Part shown: piece after piece, positions 7,837 to 16,378 of the stretch
Position numbering within the stretch: the stretch's first letter is position 1
Layout: each line of letters opens with the position of its first letter
Assembly (NCBI GenBank): GCA_937872615.1
Contig: CALMTT010000009.1
Span: 1-34,593 of the forward strand
From: an uncultured Verrucomicrobiaceae bacterium
Lineage (GTDB): Bacteria; Verrucomicrobiota; Verrucomicrobiia; Verrucomicrobiales; Verrucomicrobiaceae
Reading direction: 5' to 3'
DNA: 34,593 nucleotides
Translations under genes and position numbers: made by a program
The notes under the pieces: model-generated
What the model saw: only the letters and a program-made list of their open reading frames with translations
The model's database searches: none
What the model was told of the DNA's origin: nothing

Positions 7837-8460
7837 TCAGCGTGCCCGCGAGGCCAGAATCCCGGCCACGATGGCATTCGCGATGGCCTGCCGGTGGCTT
7901 GTGAGCGAGCACAGCCACGAATTCGTGCGATGCGTGAGGTAACCGCACTCAACGAGCACCGCCGGTGCTTTTGTCTCGCGCAGCACCACGAGTCTTTTGC
8001 GCTGCACGAGCTTCGTGCAGCCGAGCTTCACAGACTTGTCGAATGCCGCATTCAGCCGCTGACCGAGGTAGAGCCCTTTGGGCCCGTAGTAATGCATCTC
8101 CGCGCCGTTTTTGCCGAAGTCCTTTCCGTCGGCGTTGAAGTGAACGCTCACAAAGATCGAGTTCGGCACCTTGTTGGCCAAACGTGCCCGCTGATCGAGC
8201 TCCACAAACGTGTCCGAGCGGCGGATCATGACTGTTTTGATGCCCTTGGCACGCAGCCCGGTTTCGACGCGTTTGGCCACATCGAGTGCGAGATGCTTTT
8301 CGACGCGATGATACCAGATCGTGCCCGGGTCCTTGCCGCCATGGCCCGCGTCGATGACGACGGTGTTGAATCGAAACTGCGCCTGAAGTCCCGATGAGGC
8401 TCCGAACACCGCCACCAGCGCCGCGAGAGCGAAAAACAGGCGATGGAACCTCGCGGTCAT
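7837..8460 (-). CDS. N-acetylmuramoyl-L-alanine amidase, exported
   Basis: A 207-residue Amidase_3 family zinc enzyme that cuts the amide bond between MurNAc and the stem peptide. A signal peptide (RLFFALAALVAVFGASSGLQA) is followed by VVIDAGHGGKDPG with the first zinc His, RRSDTFVELDQRARLAN, FVSVHFNADG with a second His, and VLVECGYLTH with the expected catalytic Glu. The regulatory helix and AMIN domain of E. coli AmiB/C are absent. The ATG lies 1 bp from the stop of the LysM lipoprotein gene, which points to tight translational coupling and a joint cell-wall role. Confidence 0.93.
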   Translation of the reverse strand: MTARFHRLFFALAALVAVFGASSGLQAQFRFNTVVIDAGHGGKDPGTIWYHRVEKHLALDVAKRVETGLRAKGIKTVMIRRSDTFVELDQRARLANKVPNSIFVSVHFNADGKDFGKNGAEMHYYGPKGLYLGQRLNAAFDKSVKLGCTKLVQRKRLVVLRETKAPAVLVECGYLTHRTNSWLCSLTSHRQAIANAIVAGILASRAR

Positions 8461-8461
8461 G

Positions 8462-8953
8462 TCATTTCGGAATCTTGAGCGTTTTGCCCGCGCGGATGAA
8501 ATCGGACTTCAGGCCGTTCGCGGCCTTCAGCTTGGCCACGGTGGTGCCGTTGCGTGCTGCGATGACGGAGAGAGAGTCTCCTTGTTTGATGGTGTAGCTG
8601 CCGCCCTTGCTCTTCGACTTGCTGCTGGAGGAGGTTTTCTTCTTTTTGGGCGGTGTGTAGTCCTTGCTGGGCGTCGGGGCTCCGCCATGGGAGCTCCGCC
8701 ACGAGGAATAATCAGACTCTGGGGCGCTGGTGCCACCTCCTGCGGAGACCCACTCCGTCTTATAGTCCCCGTTGGCGTCGAAGGGATACTCGTTCTTCGC
8801 CATCGAGTGCGGCGGCGTTTCCTTCGTGCCGTGTAAATTGATCACCGGCAGGTTTCGGGGCAGACCTTTGATGGACGGGCCGGAGCAGGAGGAAAGGAGA
8901 GCGGCTGCCAGCAGGCTCGTGGCGGTCAGCGAGGTCCTCACGGAAGGTTTCAT
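8462..8953 (-). CDS. LysM-domain lipoprotein
   Basis: A 163-residue protein that starts MKPSVRTSLTATSLLAAALLSSCSG, a clear lipoprotein signal with lipobox LLSSC. A Lys/Ser-rich linker (KKKKTSSSSKSKSKGG) leads to one C-terminal LysM peptidoglycan-binding domain (YTIKQGDSLSVIAARNGTTV to GKTLKIPK). The start was placed at the internal Met because it gives the signal peptide, although 13 further codons are open upstream. It lies directly upstream of the amidase (1 bp apart) and 35 bp after the small membrane-protein gene. It probably anchors to peptidoglycan and may localise or activate the amidase, which lacks its own wall-binding domain. Confidence 0.9.
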   Translation of the reverse strand: MKPSVRTSLTATSLLAAALLSSCSGPSIKGLPRNLPVINLHGTKETPPHSMAKNEYPFDANGDYKTEWVSAGGGTSAPESDYSSWRSSHGGAPTPSKDYTPPKKKKTSSSSKSKSKGGSYTIKQGDSLSVIAARNGTTVAKLKAANGLKSDFIRAGKTLKIPK

Positions 8954-8988
8954 GCGGTGAATGGAGGGGGCTTTCGGAGGTTCGCGGC

Positions 8989-9396
8989 TCACTTCGTCTC
9001 CGGCGTGTGGAAGCGGCTGATGATGCTTTTCACCCGCGGGATACCATTCGAGTCTTTTTCAAACACCAAGGTGCGCTCGTGGTAATACTTGGCATCTCCT
9101 TGCGGCAGCGAGAATTTCCACGGCGTGTTCGTGGCGGGGCCTTCGAAGGGATTTTTGATCAGGCTGTAAACGGTGCGCCCGTCCATGCCGGGCTTGATCG
9201 TTTTGAAGCCGAGCTCCGAGAAGCCGATCGAGTAGCGGGTGTCTGTGGAGCCGAAGTGCATCAGTGCATTCATCGACTCGGAGAAGCTGTAGCCCCAGTT
9301 CACCATCGAGTTCACCGCCATGATGAGCGGGATGATGATGATCACGATCGGCGTGAAGAAGTACCAGTTGCGTTGGAGGAAGGACTTTTGTTGCAT
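8989..9396 (-). CDS. Small single-pass membrane protein, unknown function
   Basis: A 135-residue protein with one strong N-terminal hydrophobic helix (WYFFTPIVIIIIPLIMAVNS, about residues 12-31) preceded by a basic stretch, and a soluble tail of about 100 residues. The topology predicts an N-in anchor with the tail outside the cytoplasm. No family was recognised. DUF5989-like or SxtJ-like membrane proteins are conceivable but unsupported. It is first in a tight run with the LysM lipoprotein and the amidase, so an envelope role is a reasonable guess. Confidence 0.8.
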   Translation of the reverse strand: MQQKSFLQRNWYFFTPIVIIIIPLIMAVNSMVNWGYSFSESMNALMHFGSTDTRYSIGFSELGFKTIKPGMDGRTVYSLIKNPFEGPATNTPWKFSLPQGDAKYYHERTLVFEKDSNGIPRVKSIISRFHTPETK

Positions 9397-9460
9397 GCGG
9401 CCGCCATGCTGGTTGAAAGCCGCTGGCGTGGCAAGGGCAAAGGAGGCGTCGAACGCACTC

Positions 9461-12163
9461 TCACTCCACCCGCATGCGCTGCATCGGCACGCTCTGGCAG
9501 ACGGCCAGGATGAGGTCCTGGAACTTGTGCCCGGAGGCCTCCGACTGCTTCAGCACGGCCTGCACGCCCGGTTTGTCACTGTATTCGAGGCCGCGGCCGA
9601 GGGCGTAGGTCATGAGGTTCTCCGCGAGGTTCTTGGTGAACTGCCCGGCCATGTCGCGGACGAGGATGGCACGCAGCTCGGCGAGGTCTTTGAAGGTCTC
9701 GCCGCGCACGAGGCTGCCACTGGCATCGATCGGCAGCTTCTTCTCCTCCGTCCGCCAGCGGCCCACGGCATCGTAGTTTTCAAAGGCGAAGCCAATCGGG
9801 TCAAGGAAGGCATGGCAGCCGGCGCAGGAGGCATTGCTGCGGTGCTCGGCGAACTGCTGGCGCAGCGTGAGCTTGCCAAAACGGGCCTTCTTTTCATCCA
9901 GCGGAGCCACACCACCGGGAGCGGGCGGAGGCGGCGTGCCGAGGATGTTTTCGAGCAGGAACTTGCCGCGCTTCACCGGCGAGGTGCGGGTGGGGTTCGA
10001 GGTCACGAGCAGCAGGCTGCCCTGCGTGAGGATGCCGCCGCGTGGCGTGCCTTGCAGGGACACCTTTTGGAATTTGTCGCCCTTCACGCCCTTGATGTCG
10101 TAATAGCGGGCCAGCTTCTCGTTCAGGAAGGTGTAGTCCGCGGAGAGGAATTCGATCACAGGCCGGTTTTCGCTGAGCAGATGGTTGAAGAACGTCTGCG
10201 ACTCCTTCTTCATGCCCGAGGCGATGCCATACTTGAAGTCTGGAAAGGCCCGCGTGTCCACGTCGGCGATCTCCACATCACGAAGCTGCAGCCACTGGCC
10301 GGCAAAATCCTCCGCGAGGCTTTGGGCACGCCAGTCCGCCAGCATGCGCTTCACCTCGGTGGCGAGGTTTTTGCGCAGTTCACCCTTCGCAGCGAACTGT
10401 AGCAGCTTGTCATCCGGCGGGGCGGACCAGATGAAATACGACAGGCGGGAGGCCAGCGAGTATTCATCGATCAAACCGCTGCCATCTTTGACATCACCCG
10501 CCACCTGCGGCGGCGCTCGGAAGAGGAAGGAAGGCGAAACAAGCATGCCGCGCAGCACAAAGCCGAGCGCATCAAAGGCGCTCGCGCCTTCTTTCTGCGC
10601 CAGTTCAGCCACGCTGGTCCATTTGGTCTTTTCCTCCGGTTTCATCGGACGGCGGAAAAGGCGTGAGCCGAGCTTTTCGACCAACTTCGGCACGTCCGCG
10701 GCCGCGATGCCGCCGGGCTCGTTCATCGGGCCGGTGACGGAAAGCTCATGCAGCCAGAAATTGCGATCCTGGCGGGTCTTTTCGTCGTAAAAGTCATTCA
10801 AGAACCATACCTGGATTTCGTGGCGGCCCACGGGCAGCTCCACTTCCGCGTTGAACCACTGCGGAGCCTGATCTTTCGCGGTGACGGAGAAGGAACCCGC
10901 GTTTTTGCCGCCGAGACGCACGTCAAACTTCGCCGGCTCGCTGCCGGCCTGCTGGGCGCCTGCTTTGATCGTGAGGCGATACTTGCCAGCCTTCTCAATC
11001 TCGACCGGATGCTTCACAAAACCGCTGCTCGCCAAGTAGATGGCACCGGTGTCACGACTGCCACTGCCTTCGCCGATTTGAAAATCTTCGCCGCTGAGCT
11101 TCAACTCGGGACGTCCGGCCGGTTTGCCATCGAGCAGCCACTGCACAAGACGCGTGCCACGTGCTGGCAGCAGGCCGAGCGGACCTTCGACATCGATTTT
11201 ATCCACCGCGAGGTTTCGATCCCGCTTCTCCGGGTCGGGATTTGCCGCGTCTTGGAAGTCGTTGAGGAACTTCACGCTCAATTTGTGCTCGCCACCGCTC
11301 AGGCGGGCCTCGTGCGTGATCGTCTGCCAGGGACCTTTTTCGCCGCGGAAACGGGCAGTGACATCAAACTGGCCCGCTTCCTTGCCATCGATGCCGAAGG
11401 CGATCTTCGCGGCATCGGGTCCGGCTTGCGTGGCGGAGGCTCGAATCTTGAAAACATAGGTGCCGGCGGCCGGTGCGGTGAATTTCGTGGCAGCCTCCGA
11501 CTCATCGTGAAACCAGCGAACGCCTTCGTTCTCGCTCGACGTGCCTTTTTGGTTCCAGAACTTCTTCGCGCCGAGTTCCAGGTCCACGCGTTCAACATCT
11601 GAAGTATCAAGCGCCTTCTCCGCGATGCTGTTTGCGGCACGCATGTACTTCTCCATCAGCAGCGGTGAAAGGGCCAGCACATCACCGATGTTGTCGTAGC
11701 CGTAGCCGGTGTCATCCGGTGGGAACTCATTCGCCGGGCGCATGTCCACCATGAGCAGGTCACGCACGGTGTTGTTGTATTCCGTGCGGTTCAATCGACG
11801 CCACACCGCGCGGCCCGGATCCGGCTTGTTCGGATCAAACCAGAAAATGGTGTCGTCGATCCACGCGAGCAGCTCATCACGCTCGGCCAGCGAGGGCTTG
11901 TCCTTCTTCTCCGGCGGCATGACGTGCGTGGCGATCTGCTGGCGCACATGGTCCCACTGCACCTTGTCCGCGATCATCGAGGTGTAGTCCTTGTATTCGT
12001 CCATGACGAAGTCGCCTTTGTCCACGCCATCGCTGTGACAGTCGTAGCAGAACTTCTGCAGCAGCGGCAGGACGCGTTTTTGATACGCCTCCTCACCACG
12101 CGGCGGCGCGGCGGAGGCCGCGAAGGCAGGCAGAAGGAGAACGAAGAGGGTTTTCGTCGTCAT
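9461..12163 (-). CDS. Exported DUF1592/DUF1588-type CxxCH protein with two CBM-like modules
   Basis: A 900-residue protein with a signal peptide (MTTKTLFVLLLPAFAASAA) and a planctomycete-type cytochrome segment with heme motif C39-YD-C42-H43. DUF1587-like (WRRLNRTEYNNTVRDLL) precedes two related beta-sandwich-like segments (about 215-335 and 355-490), each ending in FLNDF.D...DRN. DUF1595/1592 (FRRPMKPEEK, SRLSYFIWSAPPDD), DUF1588 (RGGILTQGSLLLVTSNPTRTSPVKRG, second heme motif C780-AG-C783-H784) and DUF1585 follow. The sandwich modules resemble Ca-dependent xylan-binding (CBM36/60-like) domains. The family is abundant in Planctomycetota and Verrucomicrobiota and its biochemical function is not established. 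It is probably periplasmic or surface-exposed. It follows the Trx-fusion gene after a 116-bp gap, in a run with a DUF1552 gene and another DUF1592 gene. Confidence 0.92.
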   Translation of the reverse strand: MTTKTLFVLLLPAFAASAAPPRGEEAYQKRVLPLLQKFCYDCHSDGVDKGDFVMDEYKDYTSMIADKVQWDHVRQQIATHVMPPEKKDKPSLAERDELLAWIDDTIFWFDPNKPDPGRAVWRRLNRTEYNNTVRDLLMVDMRPANEFPPDDTGYGYDNIGDVLALSPLLMEKYMRAANSIAEKALDTSDVERVDLELGAKKFWNQKGTSSENEGVRWFHDESEAATKFTAPAAGTYVFKIRASATQAGPDAAKIAFGIDGKEAGQFDVTARFRGEKGPWQTITHEARLSGGEHKLSVKFLNDFQDAANPDPEKRDRNLAVDKIDVEGPLGLLPARGTRLVQWLLDGKPAGRPELKLSGEDFQIGEGSGSRDTGAIYLASSGFVKHPVEIEKAGKYRLTIKAGAQQAGSEPAKFDVRLGGKNAGSFSVTAKDQAPQWFNAEVELPVGRHEIQVWFLNDFYDEKTRQDRNFWLHELSVTGPMNEPGGIAAADVPKLVEKLGSRLFRRPMKPEEKTKWTSVAELAQKEGASAFDALGFVLRGMLVSPSFLFRAPPQVAGDVKDGSGLIDEYSLASRLSYFIWSAPPDDKLLQFAAKGELRKNLATEVKRMLADWRAQSLAEDFAGQWLQLRDVEIADVDTRAFPDFKYGIASGMKKESQTFFNHLLSENRPVIEFLSADYTFLNEKLARYYDIKGVKGDKFQKVSLQGTPRGGILTQGSLLLVTSNPTRTSPVKRGKFLLENILGTPPPPAPGGVAPLDEKKARFGKLTLRQQFAEHRSNASCAGCHAFLDPIGFAFENYDAVGRWRTEEKKLPIDASGSLVRGETFKDLAELRAILVRDMAGQFTKNLAENLMTYALGRGLEYSDKPGVQAVLKQSEASGHKFQDLILAVCQSVPMQRMRVE

Positions 12164-12279
12164 GAGAGGTTTTTTTGGGGGGCATGAAACGTCGCTCGTC
12201 TGGCTGTTTTCGCGACGAGATTGTCATGCTCGAACTCACAATTGGCGAAATTGGGGCATTTCTGCCCCAGGCCCCAGGC

Positions 12280-14985
12280 TCACTCACCGAGGAGCTTCAA
12301 TGCCTTGGCCGCCGCCACGTCCCAGTCGTGCCCGGTGGAGACGATTTTGCCTGCCTGATCGATGACGACATAAAATGGGATGCTGCGGATGTCGTAGTCG
12401 TGATCATGCGTGGAGTCCGGTTTGGCGATGGCGATGGGGAATTTCAGCTTGGGATTCTTCGCGAGGTAGTCCCTTACCTCTTGGGCGGGGTAGAAAGCAT
12501 CGCCGTGGGCGATGATCTCGATGTTTTTGCCGCGATGCGCCTCCCAGAACGCCTGCACTTTCGGAAAACCGGCGAGGCAGGGTGCGCACTGCATGCCGAA
12601 GAAGTCGAGGATGCGCACTTTGCCTCCGGCCTGGGCGGAAAGCGGCTCCGAGTTGATCCAGGTGGCGATCTGGAGATCGGCGGCGGGTTTGCCGATGAGA
12701 TCGAGCGGAATCGCGGGCTGTGCCACGTATTCGCGCGTCTTCGGCGGAAGCTGGATGCGGGCATTCGACATGCCAGGCTTCATCCGCTGACGCTTCTCGA
12801 TCTTCATGCCGGCTGCAGTTGTGGCTTTGACCTCCGCAGTGAACCAGCCCTTCCGCAGGCCGGTGAGCGTGAAGCGGCCCTGTTTGTTGGCAGTCGCTTT
12901 GGCGCCGTATTCATACACTTCGATGAAAGCGTCTGGCATGGGGTTGCCAAGGCTGTCCACCACGATGCCTGTGGCTGTGCCCTCCGCGCTGGGCCAGGAG
13001 ACGCGGAGATTTTGAGTGGGCACCTTCGTGCGGTGATACAAGACCTTTTGCGTGGCCTGCTCGGAGATCCGCAGGCCCACTTGGCCCGCGCAGAGACCGT
13101 TGATGGTGAATTTCCCATCGGCATCCGTGATAGCCTTGGCACGAGAAGGCTGTCCGTCTCCCTGCACGGAAAGGCTCACATGAGACGAGGGCGTGCCATC
13201 TGCCTGGAGCAGCACGCCAGAGATGCTTTTATCCGCTTTCTTGAAGGTGATCATCAGGTCGAGCTTCTGCCCGGCCACGAGCTTCTCATTGCGCAAGGCT
13301 GCGCCGCCGTAGCCATCGGCCGAGCAGAAGAAGATCGGATGGTCCGTGCCAGCCCATAGCCGCGGGAAGGAGAAACGCCCGTCCGCATCCGTCAGAGCTT
13401 CTTCGGGCACCGGACCGATGTGGTCGCCGTATTCGATGCCTGTGATGCGCCAGTTCACTTTGGCGTTCGGAACGGGTTTTGACTGCTCATCGACAATGCG
13501 TCCGCTCACGGATGCAAAGCCGCTGGATCGCATCTTCACCGTCACTGCTTCACCGCGTCGGGCATCGGCGGGATCGGACATGGCTTTCTCGCCATCCCAG
13601 GCCAGGAGCGTGATTTGCTGCGCATCGAGAGGAGCCGGAAACTGAAAACGACCATCGGCCTTGGTCTTGGCAGGCTCCGCAGAGTCAAAACGCCAGCGAT
13701 TTTCCATCATCAGCACGGTGGCTCCCTCCGCCGGCTTTCCGTCTGCGTTGAGCACTACGCCAGTGATCATGTCCTGCGCTTTCACAGGCTTCATTTTGAT
13801 CTGGACGGTTTTGCGCTCGCCGCCGGTCACAGTCACGCCGAGGTCATCATCGCGGCCCGGCGGATGATAGCCCTCCGGCGTCACACGGTGTGACCGGTAG
13901 TGTAGCTGGTGATAACCCTCCGCCAGATGGATGATGATAGGTTCCTCGATCTTCGCTCCCGTCTCAGCGTCCACGATTTCGGCAGTGACGATGGCCGCTT
14001 TGGAGACCTTCAAATCACCCACATCCGTGACACCTGACTCTTTGACTTCGACACCGCCCTTTTCAGCGCCGATCCACTCGTCGTCCAACGGCGGCTGGGT
14101 GGCAAAAGTCAGGAGGTACTTCGAGGGAGGTATCTGCGATATGGCAAAACGGCCCTGTGTATCCGTCAGCACCTCGGTGCTGTAGGCTGTGACGTAAGGC
14201 GTGTGTTCGATGATGTGCACGACGGTGTTCGGCGCAGGTGTGCCGTCCGGTAGCGTCACACGTCCGCGAAGGCCGCCTGGTAGCACCAGCCTCAACTCAT
14301 GCTCGGCACCGTCCGCCTTCGGCATCTTGGACAGCAGGATGTGGTGCATGTCGTGGAGCTGGGCAAAGCGAGGATCTGCATGGGCGAGGTAAATCGAAGC
14401 CCCCTGCGGCACTTGCCGGATCACACAGCGCCCCTGTGCATCCGTTTTCGCCTTCCAATGGGGCCCCGGCAGTCTTCCCATCTCGAGGTAGTTCGGGAAA
14501 CGGTCCTCCGGCTTGGCTGGCATGGCGCAGGTATGAATCCACAACTCGACACCCGCAGCAGGCTGGCCGTCAGGCTGGAGCAAGCGGGCGTGAAATTCTC
14601 CGCATGGCACCGTGGTGATCTTTGATGTGATCACCGATTCTTGATTCGGAGCCTCGCCAAAAAAGGGCATCCATCCAGCCTCGCCATCCGTGGTCAGAGC
14701 CAGAGCCATGCCGTAGATGAGCTTCCCGTGAGTTGGGGGAATGCTGGTGCGAAACCGTCCTTCCTGGTCCGCACTCCCTTCGGCAAACACCGGCTGAGCC
14801 AGGATGCCATGCAACGACGAAGGAGCCCGGTAGCAAAACACCGAAGCATTCGCGGCGGGGCTGCCATCGGATTTTAACACCGCGCATTCCAGGTGGCGAT
14901 CCTCCGCCAGGAGCAGCGTGAACGGCAGAAGGAGTCCAAGAAAATGGTGAACCAAGCGCGGTGAGTGCATGACACCCGGTGTCAT
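12280..14985 (-). CDS. Exported multi-domain protein: carboxypeptidase-regulatory-like repeats plus C-terminal thioredoxin
   Basis: A 901-residue protein with an N-terminal signal peptide (HHFLGLLLPFTLLLAEDRHL). At least seven segments carry the D.(G)(R/K)(F/C) turn typical of CarboxypepD_reg/SdrD-like beta-sandwich repeats, near residues 77, 184, 278, 447, 538, 625 and 705. A TlpA/ResA-like redoxin domain (about 780-901) follows with active site C800-AP-C803, a WEAH...IIAHGD segment and the cis-Pro loop IRSIPFYVVID. The ATG at 14985 has GGAGG 9 nt upstream, which supports it over the Met at 14970. The redoxin tail could reduce exported disulfides, including heme-site cysteines of the neighbouring CxxCH proteins, but that is inference from context. 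It lies between the DUF1552 and second DUF1592 genes. Confidence 0.92.
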   Translation of the reverse strand: MTPGVMHSPRLVHHFLGLLLPFTLLLAEDRHLECAVLKSDGSPAANASVFCYRAPSSLHGILAQPVFAEGSADQEGRFRTSIPPTHGKLIYGMALALTTDGEAGWMPFFGEAPNQESVITSKITTVPCGEFHARLLQPDGQPAAGVELWIHTCAMPAKPEDRFPNYLEMGRLPGPHWKAKTDAQGRCVIRQVPQGASIYLAHADPRFAQLHDMHHILLSKMPKADGAEHELRLVLPGGLRGRVTLPDGTPAPNTVVHIIEHTPYVTAYSTEVLTDTQGRFAISQIPPSKYLLTFATQPPLDDEWIGAEKGGVEVKESGVTDVGDLKVSKAAIVTAEIVDAETGAKIEEPIIIHLAEGYHQLHYRSHRVTPEGYHPPGRDDDLGVTVTGGERKTVQIKMKPVKAQDMITGVVLNADGKPAEGATVLMMENRWRFDSAEPAKTKADGRFQFPAPLDAQQITLLAWDGEKAMSDPADARRGEAVTVKMRSSGFASVSGRIVDEQSKPVPNAKVNWRITGIEYGDHIGPVPEEALTDADGRFSFPRLWAGTDHPIFFCSADGYGGAALRNEKLVAGQKLDLMITFKKADKSISGVLLQADGTPSSHVSLSVQGDGQPSRAKAITDADGKFTINGLCAGQVGLRISEQATQKVLYHRTKVPTQNLRVSWPSAEGTATGIVVDSLGNPMPDAFIEVYEYGAKATANKQGRFTLTGLRKGWFTAEVKATTAAGMKIEKRQRMKPGMSNARIQLPPKTREYVAQPAIPLDLIGKPAADLQIATWINSEPLSAQAGGKVRILDFFGMQCAPCLAGFPKVQAFWEAHRGKNIEIIAHGDAFYPAQEVRDYLAKNPKLKFPIAIAKPDSTHDHDYDIRSIPFYVVIDQAGKIVSTGHDWDVAAAKALKLLGE
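14969..14985. promoter_or_regulatory. Perfect palindrome at the start codon of the Trx-fusion gene
   Basis: ATGACACC-C-GGTGTCAT is a perfect 8-bp inverted repeat with a single central base. One arm contains the ATG start codon itself. The size and symmetry fit a dimeric repressor site, or a small RNA hairpin that could mask the start, although a 1-nt loop makes the hairpin strained. No regulator gene lies nearby. Confidence 0.4.
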
Positions 14986-15021
14986 AACTGACCGCCTCCG
15001 CTTTGTGAATCCTTTTCTTGA

Positions 15022-16338
15022 TCACGCCAGGCTCAGAGCCCCGCCCTCGCAGAGTTCCTTCTTGCCGAAGGTCTGCAGGTTGTGGCCCATCGCTTGGGCG
15101 ACGCTCATCCAGAGGCGGTTGTGCGCGACTTTGTCGAATTTGAGGCTGCGGCCCATCTTGAAGCCGAAACCGCCGCCGACCATCACATACGGGATGTTGT
15201 CGAGCGTGTGCGTGTTGCCTTTGCCGAGCTCGTTGGTCCACACGAGGAGCGTGTTGTCGAGCATTGTGCCATCGCCCGCTAGCTCGGGCGTCTCACTGAG
15301 GCGCTTCGCGAGATAGGCGAACTCACCGGCGAACCAGGTGTTGATCTTCATGAGCTTCTCGTAGCTGTCTTTTTTGTCATCGGGATCGTGCGAGAGGCTG
15401 TGGTGGCCTTCTTCAACGCCCAGCCAGCGCATCTGCGCCATGCCCACGCTGCGCATGTATTGCAGCGTGGCCACGCGGGCCATGTCATTGGCGAGCGAGT
15501 TGACGAGCAGATCAATCTGAATGCGGCTGATCTGTGGCGTGTTGTCGTTCACCAGTTCGATGCTCGGATCGACGGCGGGCACGGGATGCGTGAGCTTGCC
15601 CACCTTGTCCGCATCGGCCAAATCCTGCTCGAGGCTGCGGACGAGCGTCATGTGCTGGTCGAGCAGGGCCTTGTCGCGGGCGCTGAGCTTGTTTGAGACG
15701 CGTTTCAAATCTTCGCGCACATCATCGAGAATGCTGACGAGGCTCTCCTTGTCCTTCATCTTGCCGTACACCTTCTTCAGCACCTGATGCGGATCATCAA
15801 TGGGTGCCACAGGTTGGTTCGCACCGGCATAGCTCATGCGTGTCCAAGGATCCGCACGGTCCGGAACGGCCACGCCGAACTCGAGCGATCCAAAACGCGT
15901 TTTGGTCTCCGTCCGGCTCTGGAGGAAGTTTTTGATCTCCTGGTCGATGGAGATGCTGCTGGCCCATCCGGCAGGATTGCCGCCGCCGCCCATGATGTTG
16001 CCCTTCATGAGCTCATCGCAGGTGAGCAGGCAGCTCATGCCGCGCATGTGGCTGTCGCCATCGCCACGCACCTTGTTGGCGATGCCGTGGAGGATGAGCA
16101 TCTGCTTCTTGAAAGGCTCGAGCGGCTTCAAGATGGACTTGAAGCTGAACTCGCTGCCTTGCTGGTCCGGCCAGAACTCGTTCGGCAGCGTGCCGTTCGG
16201 CGAAAACATGATGATGAGCCTCTGACGCTTCTGCGGGGCGGGGGCTCCGGTGATGCTTGGCAGGCCGGACAGGAACGGAAACGCCCCGGCGGAGATGCCG
16301 AGGTCGCGGAGGAATTGGCGGCGGTGGAGGTGTTTCAT
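15022..16338 (-). CDS. DUF1552 domain protein, probably Tat-exported
   Basis: A 438-residue protein with an N-terminal RRQFLRDLGISAGAFPFLSG, a plausible twin-arginine signal, then the DUF1552 body: LIIMFSPNGTLPNEFWP, LHGIANKVRGDGDSHMRGMSCLLT, SIDQEI, YAGANQPVAPIDDP, and LLVWTNELGKGNTHTLDNIPYVMVGG near the C-terminus. The family resembles DUF1501 and sulfatase-like proteins and is regularly paired with DUF1592 genes in Planctomycetota and Verrucomicrobiota. Its reaction is unknown. The start lies 40 bp after the stop of the upstream DUF1592/PA14 gene, which supports an operon and a joint complex. Confidence 0.92.
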   Translation of the reverse strand: MKHLHRRQFLRDLGISAGAFPFLSGLPSITGAPAPQKRQRLIIMFSPNGTLPNEFWPDQQGSEFSFKSILKPLEPFKKQMLILHGIANKVRGDGDSHMRGMSCLLTCDELMKGNIMGGGGNPAGWASSISIDQEIKNFLQSRTETKTRFGSLEFGVAVPDRADPWTRMSYAGANQPVAPIDDPHQVLKKVYGKMKDKESLVSILDDVREDLKRVSNKLSARDKALLDQHMTLVRSLEQDLADADKVGKLTHPVPAVDPSIELVNDNTPQISRIQIDLLVNSLANDMARVATLQYMRSVGMAQMRWLGVEEGHHSLSHDPDDKKDSYEKLMKINTWFAGEFAYLAKRLSETPELAGDGTMLDNTLLVWTNELGKGNTHTLDNIPYVMVGGGFGFKMGRSLKFDKVAHNRLWMSVAQAMGHNLQTFGKKELCEGGALSLA

Positions 16339-16378
16339 ATGAAAAAGGCTACGAGGCGGGGTGGAACTCGGTTTTGCG

